From the NCBI GenBank assembly GCA_045125095.1, contig JBGVMW010000182.1:1-11320 (forward strand): DNA of 11,320 nt, read 5' to 3'. The translations under genes and the position numbers were made by a program. How positions within the stretch are numbered: the first letter of the stretch is position 1; each line of letters opens with the position of its first letter. The notes under the pieces were generated by a model that ran no database searches, was not told the origin of the DNA, and was given only the letters and a program-made list of their open reading frames with translations. The stretch is from JBGVMW01 sp045125095 (lineage in GTDB: Bacteria; Bacillota; Clostridia; Lachnospirales; Lachnospiraceae). Of the stretch, positions 1 through 6,755 are shown piece after piece.

Positions 1-137
1 GTAGCGGACACTAAGGCTGTAAAATACACAGCCTAAGTGCCGACGTTTTCAGAGGGTCACATATAGACGATGTAGCAAACAGCTATCTGTCACAAACAAT
101 TCTGACAATTCACTACCTTGTTGGCGTTTCGCAATTA
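1..137 (+). repeat. Left arm of window-framing inverted repeat (partial copy)
   Basis: This stretch is the reverse complement of 11147-11282, with about four substitutions and one single-base indel (differences near 69, 112, 115 and 118-119). It contains an imperfect hairpin at about 6-41 (GGCTGT ... ACAGCC, with flanking CAC/GTG pairs) and a smaller TGTCA/TGACA hairpin near 88-107. No reading frame of note covers it. The copy is cut by the window start: the right copy continues 38 bp further, so the missing outer arm should lie just upstream of position 1. It ends about 35 bp before the zinc-ribbon gene and may supply part of that gene's leader. It could be a dispersed genomic repeat, a MITE, or a recombination site; nothing here decides. 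Confidence 0.95.
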
Positions 138-171
138 TCTACAAACTATTAAATGCAAGGAGGTAATTAAA

Positions 172-525
172 ATGAACTTTACAGGTAAATTAAATGCGGA
201 AATGGCAGGCTTTGTTCAAAGTATAAAAAATGGAGCTGATAATTGTAAATTGGACGGGCAGATTGCGGAACAGCAGAGAAAAATTAAGGGATTGGCAAAG
301 GAGATAGGGAATCTCGCTGTGATAAGGTTGGATGCTGGAGATGAAATGAGTCCGGAAATCATGGAGAGATATGCAGCTATCCAAGAAGCCAGACAAAAGA
401 TTTCAACGTTAGAGAAGGACAGAAAAGTATTAAGTGCGGTGTGTCCAAGCTGCGGTGCAAAAACATCTATTGATATGAAATATTGTGGCAAGTGCGGTGC
501 CGCTATGGAGGAATTAACAATATGA
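172..525 (+). CDS. Small coiled-coil protein with C-terminal zinc ribbon
   Basis: This encodes 117 residues. The start at 172 is chosen because AAGGAGG lies 7 bases upstream (158-164); the in-frame TTG at 118 falls inside the inverted repeat and has no ribosome binding site. Residues 26-90 are charged and predicted helical/coiled-coil (Gln-, Lys- and Glu-rich). The C-terminus has CPSCG (91-95) and CGKCG (105-109), a four-cysteine zinc-ribbon knuckle pair separated by nine residues. There is no signal peptide or membrane segment, so it is probably cytoplasmic. The stop overlaps the ATG of a short downstream frame (ATGA), which implies it once headed a coupled operon. Zinc binding is inferred from the Cys pattern; the partner or function is unknown. 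Confidence 0.75.
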   Translation: MNFTGKLNAEMAGFVQSIKNGADNCKLDGQIAEQQRKIKGLAKEIGNLAVIRLDAGDEMSPEIMERYAAIQEARQKISTLEKDRKVLSAVCPSCGAKTSIDMKYCGKCGAAMEELTI

Positions 526-560
526 AAAAGTGTCCATATTTTACAAAACCAAAGGCTTAA
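522..560 (+). pseudogene. Broken, translationally coupled ORF remnant
   Basis: An ATG overlaps the TGA of the zinc-ribbon gene (ATGA), the classic arrangement for translational coupling, but the frame stops after 12 codons (MKKCPYFTKPKA). The N-terminus MKKCPY resembles the start of zinc-ribbon proteins that begin MKKCPYC. Beyond the TAA at 558-560 the same frame stays open for 28 more codons to a TGA at 645-647. This is compatible with a decayed small gene but does not prove one. Either the second cistron of the original operon was lost by mutation or deletion, or the ATGA is chance. Confidence is limited because nothing in the downstream frame is recognisable. Confidence 0.35.
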
Positions 561-721
561 GAGTCTCGTGAAGTTGAATTAAAAAAAGGGCATAGTGTTA
601 GAGTTGTCTTCTGCCATTTGTTTTTAGAAGTGAAGCCTTTGCAGTGAGTCGGTTTTCGTTCAGGGTTAAACTTTCAGGTAAAATCAAGGGTTTACTCGAA
701 AAAGCAGAAAAAATCCTGACA

Positions 722-775
722 TTAACATTTCTTTAACAAAATTTAAACAGTACATAAATAATCATCTGGTATTAT
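722..775 (+). promoter_or_regulatory. Candidate PhoP/PhoB-type box and promoter
   Basis: Four hexamers repeat at exact 11-bp steps: TTAACA (722-727), TTAACA (733-738), TAAACA (744-749) and TAAATA (755-760). A -10-like TATTAT follows at 770-775, with no good -35 at the expected distance. Gram-positive PhoP boxes are direct repeats of TT(A/C/T)ACA separated by about 5 bp, so spacing and sequence both fit. An activator-dependent promoter is therefore plausible for the gene at 826. The alternative is a plain promoter using TTAACA (733-738) and TAAATA (755-760) with a 16-bp spacer in AT-rich DNA. Confidence 0.45.
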
Positions 776-825
776 AGTTGCATAAGATAAAGCAAATTCA
801 ATTTAAGAAAAGGAGATATAGTGAA

Positions 826-1146
826 ATGGGAAAATCAAAATTAGTAAAAGCAAATAAAAAAATTGAAGAAAAGGTAGTTGGTGGGTACAAGAAAATTGAA
901 GAAGGTGCTGTTGGAGGATTTAATAAGATTGCAGACAAGTTTGTAGATAATTTTCTGACAAAAGAGGGAGAGTCTGTAGAGGAAGCAAGAGAAAGATTAG
1001 CAGCAGAACAGAAAGCAAGAGAAGATGTAAGTGCGGCGGAAGCAGAAAAACGTGCGCAGGAACAACGCGCAATTATAGAAAAGAGTTTACAGAATGCACA
1101 AAATGCAACAATGGAGGCTAGAAAAAAGGCAGGAATTGCTCAATAA
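826..1146 (+). CDS. 106-residue protein with 11-residue amphipathic repeats
   Basis: The start at 826 is chosen for the AAAAGGAG ribosome binding site at 808-815; an upstream in-frame ATG at 778 overlaps the promoter and lacks one. Residues 9-41 form three near-repeats of 11 residues (ANKKIEEKVVG, GYKKIEEGAVG, GFNKIADKFVD). The conserved Lys-Ile pair, aromatic residue and Gly junctions would place one hydrophobic face along an 11/3 helix. Residues 42-106 are Ala-, Glu- and Arg-rich and strongly helical (EEARERLAAEQKAREDV region). There are no Cys residues, signal peptide or membrane segment. The pattern suggests a peripheral, membrane- or surface-associated helical protein. I recall similar hypothetical proteins in Lachnospiraceae but no assigned function. 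It is monocistronic: its own promoter lies upstream and a terminator follows 57 bp after the stop. Confidence 0.75.
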   Translation: MGKSKLVKANKKIEEKVVGGYKKIEEGAVGGFNKIADKFVDNFLTKEGESVEEARERLAAEQKAREDVSAAEAEKRAQEQRAIIEKSLQNAQNATMEARKKAGIAQ

Positions 1147-1203
1147 AGAAATAGAATATGGTTACCTGTACATATCGGAAAAATAATAGATACAGGCGAG
1201 ATT

Positions 1204-1243
1204 AAAAGATGTGTAGATGAATTGCAGCAGCTACACTTCTTTT
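1204..1243. terminator. Bidirectional Rho-independent terminator
   Basis: Arms 1204-1216 (AAAAGATGTGTAG) and 1231-1243 (CTACACTTCTTTT) pair over 13 positions with a single mismatch around a 14-base loop. The outer pairs are A/T, so each strand ends in a T-run. On the plus strand it ends the 826-1146 transcript. On the minus strand it would stop read-through from the IS66 transposase gene, whose stop codon lies only about 57 bp away across the IS end. Confidence 0.8.
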
Positions 1244-1272
1244 GCTGTACATTTGTCATTGAGGTAATTATA

Positions 1273-1280
1273 CAAATTTT
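1273..1280 (+). repeat. Target-site duplication of IS66 element, left copy
   Basis: CAAATTTT directly abuts the left terminal repeat and is identical to 3096-3103. An 8-bp duplication is the known hallmark of IS66-family insertion. Joining the flanks at this octamer rebuilds one continuous leader ahead of the ABC operon. Confidence 0.95.
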
Positions 1281-1297
1281 GTAACTGTTCAGAACCC
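1281..1297 (+). repeat. IS66 left terminal inverted repeat
   Basis: GTAACTGTTCAGAACCC, a perfect 17-bp match to the complement of 3079-3095; the match breaks at the next base. It lies just downstream of the transposase stop codon. Confidence 0.93.
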
Positions 1298-1299
1298 AG

Positions 1300-2754
1300 C
1301 TACTCAAAGATGATATCTGGATTATCATTTAATGCTGCCTGGATTGCAGTAAAAGCATTTACTCCATGTTTCTTTGCAGTTCCGACATAGCTCATTATGT
1401 TCAAATATTCCTTTGCTCCATTTTCATTCCTAAAGCAGCCTGAAACTTTCGTTTTTACTTTTATCATACGAAGATCGCGTTCAGCTTGATTATTATCAAA
1501 TGGGACAAAGAAGTTTTTGGTAAATAGACAGACTGATGCCTTGTATTTATCCAGTCTGCAAATCAAATTTAATACTTTACTCTTTTTCGTGCGACCACGC
1601 TTTTTAAGCGTTTTTTCAGGAATTGGATTCTCTTCATATGCAGTTTTAATGATGTTATCATACTCCTTATCAAATTTATGGAGATGATAGTAGCTGAGCT
1701 CATCCTTTTCTTTAGAGACAGCCTTATCTCGAACCTTTTTCATATCGAGAAGAAGATTTTTGAACCGTGCTGCCCAGGTTTGCTCTGGGTGATTCTCAAT
1801 AACACCGTTCAATTCTCGCAAGAGGTGAGCACAACAGACAGCATGTACCACTTGGGGATACTTCCAATAGGACGCCCAACAGTCATGGACAATAATGCCT
1901 TCAAAGTTTGGCATAACAGCTGCTTCGTCCATTCCAATCTGTCCCCGCTTTTGGCTTATTGCCAAAAAGGTAAAGAGACTGTCAGATGCATTATGAACCC
2001 ACCATGTTTTGCCATTAACTCTGGTACCCGTTTCATCACAGTGGATAAGTTCACGGGAAATCATTCTCTGACGGATTTTCTTTACCGTATCCGTTAGCGA
2101 GTTTGCAAATCTGGTCACCATGTTTTTAATGGTTCCTGTAGCTAGTGGAATGTTAAATACACTTGCAAGTATTTCGTGGGTACGATTAATACTGACTGCA
2201 CCTACGGTGTTAAGCGCAACAACCAGTGCCTGAATATTTTTACCATACTGCACAGTTGCTTTTAACTCAACAGGAAAAGAACCAGCTTTTTTCCCACCGT
2301 GCATAGGACATTCTGGTACAATAATAAGGTTATGAGCAGTAATGTTTACTGTAACTTCAGCGTCAATAGACTGACGTGTTTCAGCAATGCATGCTTTATC
2401 CAGACATTGCTCATGATAAGGACATTGCTCACAATCCGAATGCATATGGTTTTCGATGTAATCAGGTTCCGAAATAACAGAAAGATTCACACCCTCGTGA
2501 CCTTTCTGGGCACCCTGCTTTTTATCTGATTTGCCACGAAGGCTTTTGTCTTTGTTTACAGGCGGTTTCTTTAAACCATCTGAAGAAGGTGGCTTGGAAC
2601 TGTTTTTTGAGTTTTTGTTTAACTGTTCTTTCAGTTCCTTGATGGTCTGATTCAGGTCAGTAATAGTATCGGTTAATGCTTTGTTCTGTGTTGTTAGAAA
2701 ATCAATCTGTTCCATAAGTTGACGAACAAAATCTTCTGTGATATTAACTGGCAT
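1300..2754 (-). CDS. IS66-family transposase (TnpC-like DDE)
   Basis: This encodes 484 residues, normal length for an IS66 TnpC, and catalyses cut-and-paste or copy-out movement of the element. Residues 8-50 form a leucine-zipper-like coiled coil, followed by the family hallmark NSSKPPSSDG (51-60) and a basic linker. Cysteines C108, C111, C117, C122 and C149 lie in the IS66 zinc-finger region. The catalytic core shows D240 (HCDETG), D291 (VHDCW) and E425 (NNQAERDLR), the DDE triad in its usual IS66 settings. A C-terminal segment (about 448-476) matches the IS66 C-terminal domain. The start is supported by a GAAGGTGG site 5-12 bases upstream on the minus strand. The frame is intact with no missing catalytic residue. 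Confidence 0.97.
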   Translation of the reverse strand: MPVNITEDFVRQLMEQIDFLTTQNKALTDTITDLNQTIKELKEQLNKNSKNSSKPPSSDGLKKPPVNKDKSLRGKSDKKQGAQKGHEGVNLSVISEPDYIENHMHSDCEQCPYHEQCLDKACIAETRQSIDAEVTVNITAHNLIIVPECPMHGGKKAGSFPVELKATVQYGKNIQALVVALNTVGAVSINRTHEILASVFNIPLATGTIKNMVTRFANSLTDTVKKIRQRMISRELIHCDETGTRVNGKTWWVHNASDSLFTFLAISQKRGQIGMDEAAVMPNFEGIIVHDCWASYWKYPQVVHAVCCAHLLRELNGVIENHPEQTWAARFKNLLLDMKKVRDKAVSKEKDELSYYHLHKFDKEYDNIIKTAYEENPIPEKTLKKRGRTKKSKVLNLICRLDKYKASVCLFTKNFFVPFDNNQAERDLRMIKVKTKVSGCFRNENGAKEYLNIMSYVGTAKKHGVNAFTAIQAALNDNPDIIFE

Positions 2755-3078
2755 TCAGACCACCTTCTTTCCGCTAATTTCTATGTTTCTATTGTAGCGG
2801 AAATGCAAAAAAAAATCCAGTTTTGGTACATAAGGTACTCGGCAAAATGACGGTGGATAAGTATTAAATTTAGAGGTGCATATGATAATAAATATATTCA
2901 AAATCGTCTCATAAGACGAAAATGAAGCTAGTAAAATGATGATGGTTGCATCTTATCCACAAGGAGGATGCATAAATCATAAATATTCATTTTTTATCAA
3001 CAAATCAACCGCAAATCAGACTGAAAATAATTTTTTCAATTCTCTGTTTTGCACAATAAATGATTACTTGAACCCAAG
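2755..3078 (-). other. Non-coding leader of the IS66 element
   Basis: This is about 320 bp between the transposase start and the right end, with no convincing gene; the 70-residue plus-strand frame starting at 2936 crosses the IS boundary and is a chance frame. Read on the minus strand it holds a 9-bp-stem hairpin directly before the ribosome binding site (arms 2768-2776 and 2795-2803, TTTCCGCTA/TAGCGGAAA). It also holds a small 6-bp hairpin with a TATG loop (2904-2919), followed by TTTT on the minus strand, which could damp transcription entering from the right. No tnpA or tnpB remnants were recognised. Confidence 0.6.
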
Positions 3079-3095
3079 GGGTTCTGAACAGTTAC
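3079..3095 (-). repeat. IS66 right terminal inverted repeat
   Basis: The complement reads GTAACTGTTCAGAACCC, identical to the left end. It is immediately followed by the CAAATTTT duplication. Confidence 0.93.
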
Positions 3096-3103
3096 CAAAT
3101 TTT
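3096..3103 (+). repeat. Target-site duplication of IS66 element, right copy
   Basis: CAAATTTT, identical to 1273-1280. The T-run continues into the original leader of the ABC operon, about 40 bp before its first start codon. Confidence 0.95.
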
Positions 3104-3144
3104 TTTATTAAAAGATATAAATTAAGAAAAGGAGACGGTAGAAA

Positions 3145-4047
3145 ATGAATGCTATTGAAATCAGAAATCTATCAAAAAGCTTTCGGGGGATGTATGCGGT
3201 AGATAATCTGAATATGACTGTTCCCGTCGGAGCAATCTATGGTTTTATCGGCGAAAACGGAAGTGGAAAATCCACGACAGAAAAACTTATATGTGGACAT
3301 CTTGTTCCAGACGCTGGAGAAATGAAACTGTTTGGAAAGGATTATACAGATGCCGGAGTCAGAGTGAGAGTCGGTGCTTTGATTGAAAATGCAGGCTGCT
3401 TCCCGAATTCAAGTGTATGGGACAACTTGATGATGCAGGCTATCAATTTGGGACTTGAAAATCGGACCGATGAGATTCATCGTGTGCTCCGGATTGTCCG
3501 CATGGAGGACTCCGCAAAAATCAAATTCAAGAGCTGCTCTCTTGGTATGAAGCAACGAATCGGTATTGCTATGGCGCTTTTAGGGGATCCTGCTTTACTG
3601 ATTCTTGATGAGCCTATCAACGGCTTGGATACCGATGGTATGAGAATTATGAGGGAGATACTTGTTGATATTACGCAAAAATACGGCTGTACCGTTCTGA
3701 TTTCTTCCCATATCCTTGGCGAGCTTGAAAAGATTGCAACGCATTACGGTATCATCCGTCAGGGAAAAATGATTTGTGAAATATCCGCAGAAGATATGGA
3801 TAGCCGTGCCCGTGTGTTCATATCAATCAAAACCAAAGATATGAATGGAGCAAAAGCGGTTCTCCAGAAGAAATTTGACAGTGTAAAGGAAGAAGAAAAC
3901 TATCTTCGTGTATATGATGTGGATGACACAGAAAGGATAGTAGAATACCTGCTTCAAAACGGACATGTTGTCAGTGAAATCAAGAAAAATAAAATCGGTC
4001 TCGAAGAATACTATATTGAGTTGATGTCAAAGAAGGAGGATGAATAA
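3145..4047 (+). CDS. ABC transporter ATP-binding protein (BcrA/LanF-like), first copy
   Basis: This 300-residue ATPase probably powers the permease encoded next to it. It shows Walker A GENGSGKST (36-44), signature SLGMKQR (132-138, LGMKQ replacing LSGGQ), Walker B LLILDEP (151-157), D-loop NGLD (159-162) and H-loop His189. The Q-loop position carries Glu81 (ALIEN), the E-loop variant reported for lantibiotic-immunity ATPases of LanF type; the BcrA/GldA branch is otherwise similar. Residues after about 210 form the usual C-terminal extension of this branch. AAAAGGAG at 3127-3134 supports the start. The stop overlaps the permease start by one base (TAATG), so the two are coupled. It is a close paralogue of the protein at 4893-5798, colinear through all motifs. 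The substrate is unknown; bacteriocin or lantibiotic immunity is inference. The IS66 element sits 42 bp upstream. Confidence 0.93.
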   Translation: MNAIEIRNLSKSFRGMYAVDNLNMTVPVGAIYGFIGENGSGKSTTEKLICGHLVPDAGEMKLFGKDYTDAGVRVRVGALIENAGCFPNSSVWDNLMMQAINLGLENRTDEIHRVLRIVRMEDSAKIKFKSCSLGMKQRIGIAMALLGDPALLILDEPINGLDTDGMRIMREILVDITQKYGCTVLISSHILGELEKIATHYGIIRQGKMICEISAEDMDSRARVFISIKTKDMNGAKAVLQKKFDSVKEEENYLRVYDVDDTERIVEYLLQNGHVVSEIKKNKIGLEEYYIELMSKKEDE

Positions 4048-4877
4048 TGGCAACCACACATGAATTAAAATTTGAATCGCCGAGCTTTTTTAAACGCTTG
4101 AAAGGTATGCTGGGCGTTGACTTCTATCGTTTATTCCATACTCCGATGTTTTACATTTTTCTCGTCGTTTCTGCACTTATTTCGGCAATGGTTTTAAGCA
4201 TGACGAGTATGCCGTCCCCTGATGGAACGATAACTGAGCCACTGTACACAAACACATGGCAGATTATTGCGGCACAAACACCTCTGTATGTGGTAAACAA
4301 TATTGCAGATTACGCCAACATGAACATGGTATTCATCTTTGGCGGTATTATGGTATCCATCTTCATCGGACATGACTATAAGAGTGGATATGTAAAACAG
4401 TTATTTACTACCCATGCGAAAAAGCAGGACTATATGATGTCTAAGACAATAGTAGGAGCGTTCTCTATGGTTTGTATGTGTATTACTTACTTAATTGGTG
4501 GAGTGATTGCAGGCTTACTTGTGGGAATGTCATTTGAGGTCAATGTCGGTTCGTTAATCTGCGCAATCTTAGGAAAAATGATTATGAGTCTTGGTTGGGC
4601 AAGCCTATATACATTCCTTAACATCATTTTTAGAAGATATTTTGGTGTTTCCATTGCGTCATCATTCTTCTTTGGTACAGGTATTCTTATCATCGGTGCA
4701 GCAGCAGTTATGGGAAATAACTCTGCACTCAACATATTCCTGTACGGTTCATCAGTCTATGCGTGCTTAAGCAGCAACATTGTGACCGTACTTGTGTGCC
4801 TGGTAGTTTCTGTAGTGTGGTCGGTTATTTATACAGTGCTTGGTACACGTATACTCTCTAGGAGCGATGTATATTAA
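4047..4877 (+). CDS. ABC-2-type permease, first copy
   Basis: This 276-residue membrane protein has six predicted TM segments (about 34-53, 93-108, 135-160, 167-195, 200-222 and 245-268), the layout of LanE/LanG- and BcrB-like subunits. A hydrophilic extracytoplasmic loop lies between TM1 and TM2 (54-92) and contains NTWQ, a motif shared with the second permease. After TM2 comes a conserved cytoplasmic stretch DYKSGYVKQLFT (110-121), likely a coupling element that contacts the ATPase. Its start overlaps the stop of the ATPase gene, and AAGGAGG lies at 4033-4039 inside that gene. The likely job is to form the membrane channel for the neighbouring ATPase, either as a homodimer or as a heterodimer with the second permease. 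The transported molecule is unknown. Confidence 0.9.
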   Translation: MATTHELKFESPSFFKRLKGMLGVDFYRLFHTPMFYIFLVVSALISAMVLSMTSMPSPDGTITEPLYTNTWQIIAAQTPLYVVNNIADYANMNMVFIFGGIMVSIFIGHDYKSGYVKQLFTTHAKKQDYMMSKTIVGAFSMVCMCITYLIGGVIAGLLVGMSFEVNVGSLICAILGKMIMSLGWASLYTFLNIIFRRYFGVSIASSFFFGTGILIIGAAAVMGNNSALNIFLYGSSVYACLSSNIVTVLVCLVVSVVWSVIYTVLGTRILSRSDVY

Positions 4878-4892
4878 AAGGAGGCGGTCAGA

Positions 4893-5798
4893 ATGAATGC
4901 AATAGAAATCAAAGGATTAACAAAAAACTTTGGAGACAAGCAGGCTCTTAAAGGTCTTGACATGACTGTTCCTGTGGGTGCGATTTATGGCTTCATTGGA
5001 GAAAACGGAAGCGGAAAATCCACCACGGAAAAACTGATATGTGGACTTCTTGTTCCAAGTGGAGGACAGATTAAGCTGTTTGGAAAAGATTATACAGATG
5101 CAGATGTACGAGCAAAGATAGGAGTGTTAATCGAAGCTCCCGGATGCTTTCCGAATTATAGTGTGTGGAACAATATGATGCTTCAAGCTGCCAATTTGAG
5201 TATTAAAAATCCCGAGGAAGAAGTAAGAAAAGTTCTTAAAATGGTAAGAATGGAAGGTGCTGCCTCTAATAAATATAAGAATTGTTCTCTCGGTATGAAA
5301 CAAAGAATTGGCATAGCAATGGCATTACTGGGAAATCCGACCTTGCTTGTTCTTGATGAACCAATCAACGGCCTGGATGCAGACGGTATGCGAATTATGA
5401 GAGAAGTGCTTGTGGATATAACCAAGAACTATCAATGCACCGTTGTAATATCATCTCATATACTGGGTGAGCTTGAAAAGATTGCGACTCATTATGGTAT
5501 CGTTCGTGGTGGAAAAATGATCAAGGAAATGACTGCCGAAGAACTGGAAGCGGGATGTCGTACCTATGTTGCACTTCGGACAAAAGACATGAACAGGACA
5601 AAGGCGTTACTTGCCTGTAAGTATTCCCGTGTAGAAGAGGATGAAAGCGGATATATCCGTGTTTATGACGCAGGAAGTCCCGAAGAAATTGTCACTTATC
5701 TGTATGAAAACGGTAGTTTAGTGAGTGAAATCAAAACAGCTAAGATTGGTTTGGAAGAATACTATATCGATTTAATGAATGAAAATGGAGGCAGATAA
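4893..5798 (+). CDS. ABC transporter ATP-binding protein (BcrA/LanF-like), second copy
   Basis: This 301-residue paralogue of the ATPase at 3145-4047 has all motifs in the same columns: Walker A GENGSGKST (36-44), Glu81 in the Q-loop position (VLIEA), SLGMKQR (132-138), LLVLDEP (151-157) and His189. By eye about two thirds of positions are identical, with the C-terminal region after 210 the most divergent. The start is supported by AAAAGGAGG at 4876-4884, 15 bp after the first permease. The two genes are a duplication within one operon. This differs from the standard LanFEG layout of one ATPase with two different permeases. Whether the two ATPases form a heterodimer or serve separate transporters cannot be told from the sequence. 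Confidence 0.93.
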   Translation: MNAIEIKGLTKNFGDKQALKGLDMTVPVGAIYGFIGENGSGKSTTEKLICGLLVPSGGQIKLFGKDYTDADVRAKIGVLIEAPGCFPNYSVWNNMMLQAANLSIKNPEEEVRKVLKMVRMEGAASNKYKNCSLGMKQRIGIAMALLGNPTLLVLDEPINGLDADGMRIMREVLVDITKNYQCTVVISSHILGELEKIATHYGIVRGGKMIKEMTAEELEAGCRTYVALRTKDMNRTKALLACKYSRVEEDESGYIRVYDAGSPEEIVTYLYENGSLVSEIKTAKIGLEEYYIDLMNENGGR

Positions 5799-5799
5799 C

Positions 5800-6603
5800 A
5801 TGGAAATGAAATTTGAACATAACGGCTTTGGGAAAAGGCTGAAAAGTATGTTAAAAGTGGACTTCCGAAGAATGTTCACAATGCGGTTATTTTATATCAT
5901 GGTAGGTGTCTGCCTTATTATGCCGATCCTTATCTTAGTGATGACTACTATGATGGATGGTTCTGTTACAGTAGATCCACAAACGGGAGTGGAAACGGTA
6001 ATGGAAGGCTTTGATAATACCTGGCAAGCCATTGGCACACTTAGCAGTGAAAACTCGGCAATGGATATGAGTCTGACGGGTATGTGCAACATCAATATGC
6101 TTTATTTCTTTGTTTCTGTCCTCGTTTGTCTCTTTGTTTCGGACGATTTCCGAAGCGGATATGCGAAAAATCTTTTCACTGTCCGATCAAAGAAAAGTGA
6201 CTATGTCATATCAAAAACACTTGTAGGCTTTGTGGGTGGAGCTTGTATGCTTCTTGCTTTTTTTGTCGGTACAATGCTTGGTGGTGCTATCTCAGGGTTG
6301 CCGTTTGACACAGGAGCAGCGGGCGTCAATGGAATTGTTATGTGTCTGTTGTCAAAGATATTCTTGGTTCTGGTATTTGTGCCAATTTACCTTGCCGTGA
6401 GTGTTGCGGCAAAGCAAAAGACATGGCTTTCAATGGTGGGATCGTTCTGTGTAGGCATGCTGTTTTTTATGATGATACCTGTGTTGACGCCGCTTGATGC
6501 TGCTATCATGAATGTTGTTCTATGTCTGGCAGGAGGAGTAGCATTCAGTATAGGGTTTGGAGCAATCAGTAATTTAATTTTGAAAAAAACAAGTTTGGTG
6601 TAA
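5800..6603 (+). CDS. ABC-2-type permease, second copy
   Basis: This encodes 267 residues. I place the start at 5800 rather than the in-frame ATG at 5779: ATGGAGGC (5785-5792) gives a ribosome binding site at proper distance, and the N-terminus then matches the first permease (KFE ... F.KRLK.ML.VDF). Six TM segments are predicted (about 30-49, 98-114, 141-165, 177-202, 208-228 and 235-260). The loop between TM1 and TM2 again carries NTWQ (73-76), and DDFRSGYAKNLFT (115-127) matches the post-TM2 cytoplasmic motif. It overlaps no coding sequence with this start and is the last gene of the operon, followed by a terminator. It is more divergent from its paralogue than the two ATPases are from each other, as expected if the permeases determine substrate. 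Confidence 0.88.
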   Translation: MEMKFEHNGFGKRLKSMLKVDFRRMFTMRLFYIMVGVCLIMPILILVMTTMMDGSVTVDPQTGVETVMEGFDNTWQAIGTLSSENSAMDMSLTGMCNINMLYFFVSVLVCLFVSDDFRSGYAKNLFTVRSKKSDYVISKTLVGFVGGACMLLAFFVGTMLGGAISGLPFDTGAAGVNGIVMCLLSKIFLVLVFVPIYLAVSVAAKQKTWLSMVGSFCVGMLFFMMIPVLTPLDAAIMNVVLCLAGGVAFSIGFGAISNLILKKTSLV

Positions 6604-6622
6604 GTTTTTTATTGCTGAAATG

Positions 6623-6656
6623 AGGACTGTTTTGCAGGGGGCGAAGCAGTCCTTTT
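6623..6656 (+). terminator. Rho-independent terminator of the ABC operon
   Basis: AGGACTGTTTTGC (6623-6635) pairs with GCGAAGCAGTCCT (6641-6653), a 13-bp stem with two G-T wobbles and an AGGGG loop, followed by TTTT. It lies 20 bp after the second permease stop. Confidence 0.85.
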
Positions 6657-6755
6657 AACATCTGAAAATTAGTACATCTCAATGTGAGTGTTTTGGGTTT
6701 GTAGAAAATTAACATTTCTCAAGCATTGTAAAGGTGTAATGAAATCAAAAATAAT

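Larger units (their letters stand above)
1281..3095 (-). mobile_element. Complete IS66-family insertion sequence (ISBst12-like, single ORF)
   Basis: The element is 1815 bp, bounded by 17-bp perfect terminal inverted repeats (GTAACTGTTCAGAACCC at 1281-1297, its complement at 3079-3095) and an 8-bp target duplication on each side. It carries one transposase gene on the minus strand and no tnpA or tnpB companion genes, which matches the ISBst12-type branch of IS66. The intact ORF, perfect ends and perfect duplication indicate recent, possibly active, insertion. A short palindrome GAACCC-AAG-GGGTTC (3070-3084) overlaps only the right end. The insertion point is the leader of the ABC operon at 3145-6603, with the transposase pointing away from it. 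The operon start is therefore separated by 1.8 kb from whatever promoter lay upstream. Confidence 0.95.

Noticed and set aside
118..171. N-terminal extension of the zinc-ribbon gene from a TTG start at 118
   Set aside because: It falls inside the inverted repeat, has no ribosome binding site, and the ATG at 172 has AAGGAGG at ideal distance.
2936..3148. 70-residue plus-strand ORF at the IS66 right end
   Set aside because: It crosses the IS boundary and target duplication, its low-complexity protein resembles nothing, and it ends in the first ATPase start region.
5779..5799. Earlier ATG for the second permease
   Set aside because: It lies inside the preceding ATPase gene without a good ribosome binding site; the ATG at 5800 is better placed and matches the paralogue.
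6708..6719. ATTAACATTTCT identical to the start of the PhoP-like array
   Set aside because: Only one hexamer is present, with no 11-bp repeats after it, so it is likely chance in AT-rich DNA.
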